Below are positions 9,251 to 17,161 of a stretch of 64,000 nt of DNA, in pieces. Under the pieces are notes generated by a model, which saw only the letters and a program-made list of their open reading frames with translations, did not search any database and was not told the origin of the DNA. The DNA is taken from contig LJNK01000017.1 of the NCBI GenBank assembly GCA_001303025.1, forward strand, positions 62,001 through 126,000, given 5' to 3'. The translations under genes were made by a program, and so were the position numbers. Source of the DNA: Deltaproteobacteria bacterium SG8_13. GTDB lineage: Bacteria; Desulfobacterota; Desulfobacteria; Desulfobacterales; SG8-13. Numbering within the stretch: position 1 is the first letter of the stretch; every line of letters starts with the position of its first letter.

Positions 9251-9715
9251 TTAGGACACAACGCAGACGGTGGTATCTCTCAGTGCGGCCAATACCTTGT
9301 GAGAAACGCTGCCGGTGAAAAACCGGCTCACCTTGCCGGGTTTGCGGTTCAGTACCAGGCAGTCGAAGTGCTTTTCTCCATACAGATCGAGCAACTCACC
9401 GGCGATGTCTTTTTTGCGCGGCCTGAAAACCTGGCGAACGCTGGCTTCCGCAAATCCTTTTTCCACCAGCTGCGCCTTGATCGCCTCCATCCCGGCTTCC
9501 TTTTCCTGGACCTGCTGCTGCAGAAAACTCATGTTACCGCGCAGTTTATCGGTCACGGTGCTGTGGCTGACCTCCACCGGCGGCAGCGGTGTGTAGGCGT
9601 GAAACAGCGTCACCTCGACATCTTCGAGTTGCCCGAAGGTGTCGACGACAAAATCGAGCGCCTTGCGGTCATTGGGTGTAAAATTCTGCGGAAGCAGTAG
9701 TCTTTTGCCGGCCAT
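9251..9715 (-). CDS. universal stress protein (UspA family)
   Basis: Small cytoplasmic UspA-fold protein of 154 residues, usually an ATP-binding or dimerising stress-response factor. It begins with the family beta-strand pattern (KRLLLPQNF) and ends with a phosphate-loop-like segment RFFTGSVSHKVL followed by TTVCVV. That loop is close to, but not exactly, the G-2X-G-9X-G(S/T) ATP motif. AAAGGAGG stands before the ATG, a strong ribosome-binding site. The gene is followed by the GAF protein in the same direction. Its target process is unknown, but the location next to a sigma-54 activator and cytochrome genes suggests a role in anaerobic energy stress. Confidence 0.85.
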   Translation of the reverse strand: MAGKRLLLPQNFTPNDRKALDFVVDTFGQLEDVEVTLFHAYTPLPPVEVSHSTVTDKLRGNMSFLQQQVQEKEAGMEAIKAQLVEKGFAEASVRQVFRPRKKDIAGELLDLYGEKHFDCLVLNRKPGKVSRFFTGSVSHKVLAALRDTTVCVVS

Positions 9716-10090
9716 CGCGTCCTCCTTTCTGTTAAGGAAATCCCCATGGTTGCGGCGTCAGCCCGCGTCGAACAGCCTGGTTTTCGCAACAACTGGAAAG
9801 GTGCAACCGTCAACGGATGTCGGAGAGCAGGAGGATCAGGTGTTGCCGGAGAAGTCAACTGGTGCTGGTGAGGGGAGCAGCAGCATCAGGCAAGCGCTTC
9901 ACTTCTGGGGGGCTGACACAGCCAAAGTGGCACAATGTGGTAGAAAAAGTCAAGGTAAATAACCCCGTTCGAACCGACGGGAAAGTCGCCCGGGTCGGCA
10001 CTGTACCACGGGCGGCAACCGAACGTCTTCACACCGGTTCTTTTGTCGACCGTTTCAAGACGGGACACCGCTGTCCTGCCTTCTTGCCTT
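9716..10090. other. 375-base intergenic region
   Basis: No convincing gene, RNA or terminator was found. The short plus-strand ORFs here are out of frame with any recognisable family. It should contain the promoter of the universal stress protein gene and the end of the regulator transcript. Confidence 0.5.
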
Positions 10091-11455
10091 TCATATGTCG
10101 GCGGTTAGCCGAATCCCGTATTTTTTTATCCGTTTCCACACGGTAACCCGACTGACCCCCAGGATGCGGGCTGCCTCGGACTGGTTGCCGCCTGCCTTCC
10201 GCAGCGCCTCCAGCAGCGCCAGCCGCTGCCGGTCGTCACCCTGCTTCGGGCGGGCCGGTTCCACGCATTCGACGCTGGTGCCGGCGATCTTGGGCGGCAG
10301 GTGGTGAACGCCGATCCCGCCGCTGGGGCACAGGACAAATGCGTATTCGACAGCGTTTCTGAGCTCCCGGACGTTACCGGGCCAGGAATATGCCGTCAGT
10401 TTCTCCAGCGCCTCGGGGGTCAGTCCGAGGATCTTCTTGCCGCTTTTGGAGTTGTTGCCGCGGATGAAGCTCTGCACAATGATGGGGATATCTTCCCTTC
10501 GCTCCCGCAGGGGTGGACAGCTGAGCGGAAAGACATTGATCCGGAAGTAAAGATCTTCCCGAAACAGGTCCCGTTCGATCAGATTTTCGAGGGTTTTGTT
10601 AGTGGCCGAGATCACCCTCACGTCCACCTTGATGGGGGTCTGGTCGCCCACCCGCTCGATCTCCTTTTCCTCCAATACCCGCAGCAGTTTGACCTGGGTG
10701 GCCAGCGGAATGTCGCCGATCTCGTCCAGGAAGATCGTTCCGCCGTGGGCCGCCTCGAAACGGCCGATGCGGGTGCGCTCCGCTCCGGTGTAAGCACCCC
10801 GGGTGTGACCGAAAAGCTCGCTTTCGAGAAGGTTTTCGTTCAACGCGGCACAATTGACCTTGATAAACGGCCCGCTTTTTCTCGCACTGGCCTCGTGTAC
10901 CGCCCGGGCGACAAGCTCCTTTCCCGTGCCGCTCTCCCCGTAAATCATGACCGGCGATTCGGTCATCGCCACGTTGTCGATCAGTTCATAAAGACCCTGC
11001 ATCCCTGGCGATTTCCCCAGGATGCCGTGGTAGCCCTCGTCCATGTGCAGCGTTTTTCGAAGAGAGGTGATCTCCTGCTGCTGCTGCACGATCTCGGACA
11101 TGTCGGTGAGTGTCTCCACGGCCCCGATGATCCGACCGTCATGGTCGCGCAAAATGGAGGCGTTTTTGATGATGTTGACGGTGCGGTGGTCTTTGTTGGT
11201 GATGAGGCATTTCTTGGCACGCACATTGCCCCGGGCATAGAGACCGCACCACTTTTCAGCCGGCCCTTTGGCAATGATGTCACAGCCGGTGCAGTCGAGC
11301 ATACGGCACGATTTTCCTACCAGCTCATCTGCGCGGTAACCGGTCAGGCGCTCTGCTGCCGGATTCATCGCAACGATCTTGCCGGCGGGATCCACCACCA
11401 GGAGGCCGTCCATCAGAGTTTTAAAAATGGTTTTCCAGTGCCGGGCCAGATCCAT
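10091..11455 (-). CDS. sigma-54-dependent activator with cysteine-rich PAS domain
   Basis: Enhancer-binding protein of 454 residues that would activate sigma-54 promoters. An N-terminal PAS domain (about 5-120) contains an unusual cysteine set, CRMLDCTGC ... WCGLY ... KKC, which could hold a metal cluster or sense redox or thiols. The AAA+ domain (about 140-380) has Walker A GESGTGKE, a GAYTGA loop (GAFTGA variant that still contacts sigma-54) and Walker [10 protein letters not shown]. The C-terminus is a Fis-type helix-turn-helix (GNQSEAARILGVSRVTVWKR). It is divergent from the DsrE-like genes. AGTTAACA half-sites in its own upstream region recur before the two downstream cytochrome promoters, so it is the obvious candidate regulator of the 11.6-19.9 kb block. 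Confidence 0.93.
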   Translation of the reverse strand: MDLARHWKTIFKTLMDGLLVVDPAGKIVAMNPAAERLTGYRADELVGKSCRMLDCTGCDIIAKGPAEKWCGLYARGNVRAKKCLITNKDHRTVNIIKNASILRDHDGRIIGAVETLTDMSEIVQQQQEITSLRKTLHMDEGYHGILGKSPGMQGLYELIDNVAMTESPVMIYGESGTGKELVARAVHEASARKSGPFIKVNCAALNENLLESELFGHTRGAYTGAERTRIGRFEAAHGGTIFLDEIGDIPLATQVKLLRVLEEKEIERVGDQTPIKVDVRVISATNKTLENLIERDLFREDLYFRINVFPLSCPPLRERREDIPIIVQSFIRGNNSKSGKKILGLTPEALEKLTAYSWPGNVRELRNAVEYAFVLCPSGGIGVHHLPPKIAGTSVECVEPARPKQGDDRQRLALLEALRKAGGNQSEAARILGVSRVTVWKRIKKYGIRLTADI

Positions 11456-11478
11456 TGATCCGCTCCAAAGTGTTTACC

Positions 11479-11501
11479 TGTTAAGTTAACACTAGTTAAC
11501 A
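11479..11501. promoter_or_regulatory. activator-binding site 1 (paired AGTTAACA)
   Basis: Two direct copies of AGTTAACA (11484-11491 and 11494-11501) plus an imperfect TGTTAAGT at 11479. The pair lies 82 bases upstream of the -24 element at 11584 and 24 bases from the start of the divergent regulator gene, allowing both activation and autoregulation. Confidence 0.7.
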
Positions 11502-11555
11502 TAATACGTTTCCCCCGGGAAGACAATGATAAAGGCAAAAAAATATTAATAATCA

Positions 11556-11568
11556 TATCAGCTTGTTA
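11556..11568 (+). promoter_or_regulatory. IHF-like site
   Basis: TATCAGCTTGTTA matches the IHF consensus WATCAANNNNTTR at all but one defined position. It lies in an AT-rich stretch between activator site 1 and the sigma-54 promoter, where DNA bending is usually required. Confidence 0.4.
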
Positions 11569-11583
11569 TATTTTTTACCCCAT

Positions 11584-11599
11584 TGGCACATTCGTTGCT
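11584..11599 (+). promoter_or_regulatory. sigma-54 promoter 1
   Basis: TGGCAC-ATTCG-TTGCT is a full match to the -24/-12 consensus. It stands 65 bases ahead of the first DsrE-like gene. Confidence 0.85.
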
Positions 11600-11663
11600 C
11601 TTCTATCGGCCGGGCCGCGGTGCCGGGCACACGACATCCCGGCCACAACCGTCGGAAAAAGCT

Positions 11664-12008
11664 ATGGCACAGATCCCCGACCACCAACCACGAACGAGTG
11701 CAACCCCGCTGGTGCGAAACTCAGCAAAAATCGCGGTTCTCATCCGTCATCGCGAGCAGATGCCGGAAGCGCTGAGAACCGGCAAACGGTTTTGCCTCGC
11801 CGGTATGAAGGTCGACATATTCGTAATCGGTGACAGCCGGCAGGATTCCGATGGGGTCACCTGCGAGGAGTTGGCCACCCGGCCGGCGAACCATACCAAG
11901 TGGTTTACCTGCCACCCGGCCGATGCACTGCTTTTCGGCACCGAAACCGCATCCCTGTGCCAGGTGGCCGAAAAGATTGCCGAAGCCGACCTGGTGCTCT
12001 CGTTTTAA
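11664..12008 (+). CDS. small DsrE-fold-like protein 1
   Basis: Predicted cytoplasmic protein of 114 residues. The start is set at ATG 11664 because the preceding part of the ORF (from 11583) overlaps the sigma-54 promoter. The sequence has the alternating strand-helix layout of DsrE/TusD-like proteins (KIAVLIRHREQM, MKVDIFVIGD, ADALLFGTE), with cysteines in RFCLAG, VTCEE, FTCHP and SLCQ. It is the first of three small genes of similar style read from a sigma-54 promoter. By analogy with DsrEFH/TusBCD these could relay sulfur, but homology was judged by eye only. No strong ribosome-binding site is visible. Confidence 0.5.
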   Translation: MAQIPDHQPRTSATPLVRNSAKIAVLIRHREQMPEALRTGKRFCLAGMKVDIFVIGDSRQDSDGVTCEELATRPANHTKWFTCHPADALLFGTETASLCQVAEKIAEADLVLSF

Positions 12009-12082
12009 ACCAAAAACGAAACGATCTTTTGCTGCCGCCTGGATCGAAAGCCGGTTTCGCAAAGAAAGAAACCGCCCGGAAA

Positions 12083-12277
12083 ATGGAACCGAAAATACTG
12101 CATATCCTCTGTGCCGAGCCCGATGACACCGTGCAGCGGTTCATCGAGTCCATATCGGGTGAAAACGGTGTCAATGTGGTGTGTCTGTATCATGACGGCA
12201 TCACCCGAAAGCCGGTCAACTGGGAGCGCCTGGTGGACGACATATTCGCTCACGAAAAGATAATCTGCTGGAATTGA
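12083..12277 (+). CDS. small TusB/DsrH-like protein
   Basis: A 64-residue protein starting at ATG 12083; the track ORF from 11900 includes a spurious leader. The pattern KILHILCAEP ... VNVVCLYHDGITR ... KIICWN recalls the short DsrH/TusB subunit of sulfur-relay complexes, in which a hydrophobic strand pair flanks a DG-containing loop. It carries three cysteines. It follows the first DsrE-like gene by 74 bases. The ribosome-binding site is weak. The stop is TGA at 12275-12277. The frame continues open for a further 26 codons to another TGA, but that extension shows no family resemblance, so the short form is preferred. Confidence 0.5.
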   Translation: MEPKILHILCAEPDDTVQRFIESISGENGVNVVCLYHDGITRKPVNWERLVDDIFAHEKIICWN

Positions 12278-12382
12278 GGTCGTTTCCGCATCGCCGCTGC
12301 CGTCGGGGTTGATCCCTGCTGCGGGGCAGGTTGTGGTGCGGGGAAAACACCGTTGTGACCCTATGATAAAGGTAAGGAGCTC

Positions 12383-12691
12383 ATGGCCGTGAGCAATCTG
12401 GGAATACTGGTCAAATCCGGCGCGAAAATCGATTGGGTGTACAATCTGGCACGGGCTGCCTTTTCCAGGGGAAAGACCGTATGGGTTCACTTTGCTGAAA
12501 ACGGAGTTCTCGAACTCCGCGAGCAGCAGATCGAGAACCTGATGCCCTATGCCAGGGTTTCCATCTGCAAGTCCAGCGCGGACCGGTTCGGTCTGTCACA
12601 GCAGCTGTCCCAACGATTCGGCTCGTGCTTCGCCCCGGCATCCGCCGTGGCAGAAATGGTCAGGGCATGTGACCGCTATGTGGTGTTGTGA
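12383..12691 (+). CDS. small DsrE-family-like protein 2
   Basis: A 102-residue protein with the ribosome-binding site AAGGAG just before the ATG. The layout (GILVKSGAKIDWVYNLARAAFSRGKTV followed by strand-helix repeats and a terminal DRYVVL strand) suits the DsrE/DsrF-like fold. Cysteines occur in SICKS, GSCFA and RACDR. It is the third gene of the sigma-54 driven small-protein cluster. With the two preceding genes it may form a DsrEFH-type hexamer handling persulfide sulfur released by the rhodanese or OTR proteins encoded downstream. That linkage is inference from position only. Confidence 0.55.
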   Translation: MAVSNLGILVKSGAKIDWVYNLARAAFSRGKTVWVHFAENGVLELREQQIENLMPYARVSICKSSADRFGLSQQLSQRFGSCFAPASAVAEMVRACDRYVVL

Positions 12692-12732
12692 CATTCGGTC
12701 CGGACACCGCCCACTGTAAGACCCCCCGCAGG

Positions 12733-12751
12733 TGTTAACTAGCAGTTAACA
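12733..12751. promoter_or_regulatory. activator-binding site 2 (inverted TGTTAACT/AGTTAACA)
   Basis: TGTTAACT-AGC-AGTTAACA is a perfect 8-bp inverted repeat with a 3-base spacer. It ends 96 bases upstream of the -24 element at 12848, and the same 8-mer is paired at the other two promoters of the block. Confidence 0.75.
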
Positions 12752-12796
12752 GATGTAAACCGTACGTCAAGATCGCCACCCCCGGGATCGAATTTA

Positions 12797-12809
12797 TAAC
12801 TACTTGATA
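12797..12809 (-). promoter_or_regulatory. IHF site
   Basis: Read on the minus strand, TATCAAGTAGTTA is an exact match to WATCAANNNNTTR. It lies between activator site 2 and the sigma-54 promoter, the expected place for an IHF bend. Confidence 0.55.
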
Positions 12810-12847
12810 TTTTAAGATTTAAACACATTTGTTTATAATAAGGCAAC

Positions 12848-12863
12848 TGGCACGCCGGTTGCA
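12848..12863 (+). promoter_or_regulatory. sigma-54 promoter 2
   Basis: TGGCAC-GCCGG-TTGCA matches the -24/-12 consensus in full. It is 109 bases ahead of the cytochrome-c-like gene and probably drives 12973-16897. Confidence 0.88.
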
Positions 12864-12972
12864 GGTGATAACCGAAACCGAAGGAAACGACCCGCCATAG
12901 GGTCGAACACCCATTTAGACGCACCGATATCATTTACCCAGCATTTTTCAATCGCGAAAGGAGCAAGGAGAC

Positions 12973-13314
12973 ATGAAGAAATGGCTGATGTTTGCACTGG
13001 CGCTGACGATCTCGATAAGCTTTGTGGGAGCGGCATTCGCCATCGACAAGGGCAACAAGCGCAAAGGTAAATACATTTACCGCAAGGTCTACAAGGCCTG
13101 CCACGAACGCGGCGAGGTCGATTCCGCCAAACCACCCATCAATCCGGATGCCAAGACACAGGCCGAATGGACGACCGTGTTCAGCGGGAAAACCTTTGAC
13201 GAATTCGGCTGCGCAGATGAGTGGAGCCAGCTCTCCGATGAGGACCTGTCCAACATCTACGCCTATCTGCACGACCATGCGGCAGATTCACCCACTCCGC
13301 TCAAGTGCAAGTAA
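12973..13314 (+). CDS. cytochrome-c-like protein lacking the first haem cysteine
   Basis: Periplasmic 113-residue protein with a clear signal peptide (residues 1-23, ending AFA) and the fold pattern of small class I cytochromes c: KGKYIYRKVYKACHERG near the N-terminus and LSDEDLSNIYAYLHDHA near the C-terminus. At the haem site the sequence is YKACH, so the first cysteine of CXXCH is tyrosine (TAC instead of TGC). Haem attachment would be through a single cysteine or lost. Two other cysteines remain (GCAD and LKCK). AAAGGAG lies upstream. It is first in the sigma-54 operon with the rhodanese lipoprotein and OTR. Either it is a non-haem relative or a single-thioether cytochrome. Confidence 0.75.
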   Translation: MKKWLMFALALTISISFVGAAFAIDKGNKRKGKYIYRKVYKACHERGEVDSAKPPINPDAKTQAEWTTVFSGKTFDEFGCADEWSQLSDEDLSNIYAYLHDHAADSPTPLKCK

Positions 13315-13387
13315 CAAGTGAACGTAACGGGCCGCGTCGCGCGCGACCAGCCAATCAACGAACCTGAAAGGGAAAAACGGAGGAAGC

Positions 13388-14524
13388 ATGAAATCTCGTA
13401 AACTGATCGTATCGATTGTTTTGATGAGCCTGGTACTGGCAGCGGCAATGATCGGCTGCTCGTCGACACCGAAAACCGAACCCCAGGCCGCCGCAGAACC
13501 GCAGTTCGAAAAGTACCATGCCATCGTCGATGCCAGATTCGTCATGGACCACATCACCGTGCCGATGGCCGAAAACGTGATGATCATCGACTCGCGGCCG
13601 AAGCGGGCCAAATACGACAAAGGGCACATTCCCGGAGCCGTCAGCATTCCGTTCAGCCAGTTCGACAAAATGACCGACCAGCTGCCGGCGGAAAAGGACG
13701 CGCTGCTGATTTTCTATTGCGGCGGCCTCAAGTGCCCGCTGAGTCACAAGTCGGCCTTCAAGGCCGAAGAGCTCGGCTACACCAACATCAAAGTGTTTGC
13801 CAAAGGCTTTCCAGGCTACATGAAAGTTGCCGGCAACTACCCCGCGGTTTCGGTAGAGTGGGTCAAGGCCCAGCTGGACAAGGGTGCCGACATCGTCGTG
13901 ATCGATGCCCGCCCGAAGAAGCCGAAATACGACAAGGGGCACATCCCCGGAGCCATCAGCATCCCGGATTCCCAGTTCGACAAGTACCAAGATCTGCTGC
14001 CGGCGGAAAAGGACAAAACCCTGGTCTTTTACTGCGGCGGCCTGAAATGCCCGCTCAGCCACAAATCCGCCAAAAAAGCCCTTGCGATGGGGTACACCAG
14101 CGTCAAAGTCTTTGCAACCGGCTATCCGGCCTGGGTGGCCTACGCCGGCAAGGATGCCACGGTGAAAACCACTGCCGTTCAGTCCGGCGGCGAAGAAGGC
14201 AGCATCGACAATGCGGTGTTCACCAAAATCATCAACACCGAGCCCGGCAGCATCTACCTGGTCGACGTCAGGGACCCGGCGGAGTTTAGCACCGGCAGCT
14301 TCGAGACCGCGGTAAACATTCCGATTGACCAACTGGAAGCCAAGATCCCCGAGCTTCCCGCCAGCCGACCGATCGTATTCGTGTGCGGAACCGGCGCCCG
14401 AAGCGGGGAAGCCTACTACATGGTGCAGGACCTGAGGCCGGAGCTGAAAGAGGTCTACTATGTGGAAGCGGAGATCACCTTCAACCAGGACGGTTCCTTC
14501 AAACTGACCCAAGTGACCCAATAA
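13388..14524 (+). CDS. triple-rhodanese lipoprotein
   Basis: Exported lipoprotein of 378 residues. The signal peptide ends in a lipobox-like AAMIGC, so the protein is probably anchored to a membrane by Cys24. Three rhodanese domains follow (about 40-130, 135-235 and 250-365). Domains 1 and 2 are near-duplicates, each with the active loop CGGLKCPLSHKS; domain 3 has the more usual CGTGARSG loop. Rhodaneses carry persulfide on the first loop cysteine, so this could bind or transfer sulfane sulfur in the periplasm. A good ribosome-binding site (ACGGAGGAAG) precedes the ATG. Similar multi-rhodanese lipoproteins accompany multihaem conduits in Geobacter (ExtH), and here the neighbours are OTR cytochromes. 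Confidence 0.9.
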   Translation: MKSRKLIVSIVLMSLVLAAAMIGCSSTPKTEPQAAAEPQFEKYHAIVDARFVMDHITVPMAENVMIIDSRPKRAKYDKGHIPGAVSIPFSQFDKMTDQLPAEKDALLIFYCGGLKCPLSHKSAFKAEELGYTNIKVFAKGFPGYMKVAGNYPAVSVEWVKAQLDKGADIVVIDARPKKPKYDKGHIPGAISIPDSQFDKYQDLLPAEKDKTLVFYCGGLKCPLSHKSAKKALAMGYTSVKVFATGYPAWVAYAGKDATVKTTAVQSGGEEGSIDNAVFTKIINTEPGSIYLVDVRDPAEFSTGSFETAVNIPIDQLEAKIPELPASRPIVFVCGTGARSGEAYYMVQDLRPELKEVYYVEAEITFNQDGSFKLTQVTQ

Positions 14525-14611
14525 TCCATTTCTTACAACGACGGTCAACGCAGCGGCGGCTCTCGCTGCTGCGTTGACCCCCAATTTCAGAAAAACTATC
14601 GGGAGAGGTAG

Positions 14612-16237
14612 ATGAAACTCGCGAAACCGCTAGCCTGCGCCCTTACCATCGGCTGTCTGCTGGTCTTGATCACATTTACCCCGGCAGTGTTCGCAGCAGT
14701 GCAAGATCCATCCGCAAGCGCTCCCGGCCGGGTGATGGCCCGTCAGGCCACCAAGGAAAATCAGCTGTGGATTACGGCCGATCACACCAAGCATGAAGCG
14801 CTGAAGAAAACCTTCACCACCGGCGCGGAAATTACCAAGGCCTGCCTGTCCTGCCATTCCGAAGCCAAAGCGCAATTTGAAAAAACCATTCACTGGCAGT
14901 GGATGGTCCCGGGCACGGAAAGCGATAAAAAGATCGGCAAGGCCGGATATTCGCTGAACAACTTCTGTATTTCCACCAACAAAACCAAGGACAACAGTTG
15001 CCTGGCCTGCCATCCCGGCTGGGGGACCGCCACGGAGGCCATCAACTGCCTGGTCTGCCACGGCCGGGAAACCATCAACTGGGATGAGGCGTTCGAGGAT
15101 ATGCAGTACTTCATGGGGGAATCGGACGAGGAGTCCCGGGAAATGGCTGCCGACCTGCAGTCCCAGATCCAGAGTGCCGTTCAGGCGGTGGGCCGCCCCA
15201 CCCGTAAAAATTGCGGCTCGTGCCACTTTTACGGCGGTGGCGGTGACGGGGTGAAGCATGGCGACCTCGACTCATCGCTCACCAAGCCCAACAAGGATCT
15301 GGATGTTCACATGGGCAGCGACGGCCAGAACTTCGACTGTGTTCGCTGCCACACCACGCAGCTTCACAACATTGCCGGCCGAATGTACACGGCCCCGGCC
15401 TATACCGAGCGCAAGAGCCTGATCGAAGACGATTTGGCCTCCAAGATCACCTGCGAGTCCTGCCACAGCGCAACACCGCACGAAGCCGGTCACAAAGCCA
15501 ATGACCACACCGACAAAGTGGCCTGCCAGAGCTGTCACATCCCCACCGTCGCCCGGGTGAATCCCACCAAGATGTCCTGGGACTGGTCCGAAGCCGGCAG
15601 GAAGAAAGACGGCAAGCCCTACAAAACCAAGGACGAGTTCGGCAAGTACGACTACATGTCGATCAAGGGGCAGATGAAATGGGCCAAGAACATCCAGCCG
15701 GAATACTTCTGGTTCAACGGATCCATCGCTTCCAGGACCACGCGGGACGAAATCGATCCGGCCGGTGTGGTGGCGGTGAGCCAGCCGGTGGGAGGACAAA
15801 GCGATCCGCAGTCCCGAATTTTTCCCTTTAAGATCCACAGAGGGGTTCAGCCGTATGACAAGGTGCACAAAACCCTGCTGGCCCCGCTGCTCTCCGGCGA
15901 TGACGGATACTGGAAGACGCTGGACTGGGACCGAGCCCTTTCCAAGGGCCAGGAGGCGTTGGGATTACCGTTTTCCGGGCAGTTCGACTTTGTCGAAACC
16001 ACCTACGTGTTTCCGCTTACCCACATGGTAGCGCCGAAAGCCACCGTGGTCACCTGCAAAGAGTGCCATGCCCGTGAAGACGGTCGGCTGGCTGAACTGG
16101 CCGGATTTTACATGCCGGGACGCGATCAATGGCGGTTCATGGACGCCATGGGGTGGGTGCTGGTGATCGGCTCGCTGCTGGGAGTGGTTCTGCACGGCCT
16201 GGGACGGGTGTTCACCAACGGCAGGAAGGAGGGCTGA
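14612..16237 (+). CDS. octaheme tetrathionate reductase-family cytochrome c, cysteine form
   Basis: Periplasmic octahaem cytochrome of the OTR family, 541 residues. A signal peptide (1-28) precedes eight CXXCH sites: CLSCH, CLACH, CLVCH, CGSCH, CVRCH, CESCH, CQSCH and CKECH. A C-terminal transmembrane helix (about 510-532) ties it to the inner membrane beside the next-gene cytochrome b. The Shewanella OTR reduces tetrathionate, and also nitrite and hydroxylamine, in vitro; the physiological substrate here is unknown. Between haems 1 and 2 it has NNFCIS (Cys119). This is the exact position that is UGA in the paralogue at 17468. Ribosome-binding site GGGAGAGG. Stop and next start are four bases apart. 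Confidence 0.92.
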   Translation: MKLAKPLACALTIGCLLVLITFTPAVFAAVQDPSASAPGRVMARQATKENQLWITADHTKHEALKKTFTTGAEITKACLSCHSEAKAQFEKTIHWQWMVPGTESDKKIGKAGYSLNNFCISTNKTKDNSCLACHPGWGTATEAINCLVCHGRETINWDEAFEDMQYFMGESDEESREMAADLQSQIQSAVQAVGRPTRKNCGSCHFYGGGGDGVKHGDLDSSLTKPNKDLDVHMGSDGQNFDCVRCHTTQLHNIAGRMYTAPAYTERKSLIEDDLASKITCESCHSATPHEAGHKANDHTDKVACQSCHIPTVARVNPTKMSWDWSEAGRKKDGKPYKTKDEFGKYDYMSIKGQMKWAKNIQPEYFWFNGSIASRTTRDEIDPAGVVAVSQPVGGQSDPQSRIFPFKIHRGVQPYDKVHKTLLAPLLSGDDGYWKTLDWDRALSKGQEALGLPFSGQFDFVETTYVFPLTHMVAPKATVVTCKECHAREDGRLAELAGFYMPGRDQWRFMDAMGWVLVIGSLLGVVLHGLGRVFTNGRKEG

Positions 16238-16240
16238 TCC

Positions 16241-16897
16241 ATGAAAATGGTCAACATATACCTTTATACCCGCTATGAGCGGTTCTGGCACTGGTTGCAG
16301 ATGGCGCTCATCGCCGTCCTGCTGGCGACCGGTTTCGAAATCCACGGCCTGTTCGCCTGGTTGGGTTTCGAGGAGGCCGTCGGCTTCCATAACTTCGTTG
16401 GATTGAGCTGGCTGATCCTGTTCGCATTCTTTGTTTTCTGGGTGTTTACCACCGGTGAATGGCATCAGTATGTGCCCACAACCCGCAAAATGTTCTCCAT
16501 GATCCGTTATTACGGCTACGGAATTTTCAGAGGCGAACCGCACCCGGTGCCCAAAAGAAAGGATGCCAAGCACAATCCGCTGCAGCGGTTGGTATACCTG
16601 TCGCTGGCGGCCCTGCTGCTGCCGGTTCAGATGGCCACCGGATTTCTCTACTGGTCTTACAATTCATGGAAGGACTGGGGCCTGCAATGGCTGCCGCTTG
16701 AAGCTGTGGCGCTGATACACCTTGGCGGTGCCTTTGCTATCCTCTCCTTTCTGGTGGTTCACGTCTACATGACCACCACCGGGCACTCTCTCTTGGCGCA
16801 TATCCGTGCCATGATCACCGGCTGGGAAGAAGTGCAGGAAGGCACCCGAATCGAGGATTGGGAAAGAGCCCGCGATAAGCGCTATTCAACCGCCTAG
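16241..16897 (+). CDS. membrane cytochrome b (OTR partner) 1
   Basis: Integral-membrane dihaem cytochrome b of the cytochrome b561/thiosulfate-reductase or hydrogenase b-subunit type, 218 residues with about four transmembrane helices. Histidines in RFWHWLQ, FEIHGL, FHNFVG and VHVYM are candidate haem ligands. It would oxidise quinol and feed electrons to the octahaem protein encoded three bases upstream. The protein is closely similar to the second copy at 19136 (shared MVNIYLYTRYERFWHWLQ), so the OTR plus b pair has been duplicated as a unit. The alternative start MVNIYL two codons downstream is also possible. Confidence 0.9.
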   Translation: MKMVNIYLYTRYERFWHWLQMALIAVLLATGFEIHGLFAWLGFEEAVGFHNFVGLSWLILFAFFVFWVFTTGEWHQYVPTTRKMFSMIRYYGYGIFRGEPHPVPKRKDAKHNPLQRLVYLSLAALLLPVQMATGFLYWSYNSWKDWGLQWLPLEAVALIHLGGAFAILSFLVVHVYMTTTGHSLLAHIRAMITGWEEVQEGTRIEDWERARDKRYSTA

Positions 16898-16927
16898 CGG
16901 CGCGTCTGCATTCGTTGTGCCCTGTAA

Positions 16928-16961
16928 AGCGGCCGATTTTGCCCCGGCAGGATCGGCCGCT
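16928..16961 (+). terminator. hairpin after the first OTR operon
   Basis: AGCGGCCGAT and ATCGGCCGCT form a perfect 10-bp stem around a 14-base loop, 30 bases after the cytochrome b stop. There is no T-tract, so it is a weak terminator or an mRNA-end stabiliser. Confidence 0.45.
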
Positions 16962-17161
16962 CGCCCACCACACGGTCGTCTCCTGCCGACCATCCTTTTA
17001 CCTGCCGTTGACGATTTGCTGCGCTTGCCACGCGGTTTGTGTTATGCGCCTTGGGTCGATGCCGACCCGGGACCGGAAGTGACACATCGTGGCTCTTGAT
17101 TTAGGCTGGAATATCTGATGGGGTCATCGGCAAGACATTCGCCCGTATCTGTTTCCACCCC

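Noticed and set aside
9925-9945. TGGCAC-AATGT-GGTAG as a sigma-54 promoter
   Set aside because: The essential GC of the -12 element is missing and no plus-strand gene follows at a suitable distance.
12083-12691. Possible selenocysteine at the TGA ending the 64-residue gene (12275-12277), since it is in frame with the gene at 12383
   Set aside because: A second TGA lies in the gap, the intervening residues resemble no family, and 12383 has its own strong ribosome-binding site.
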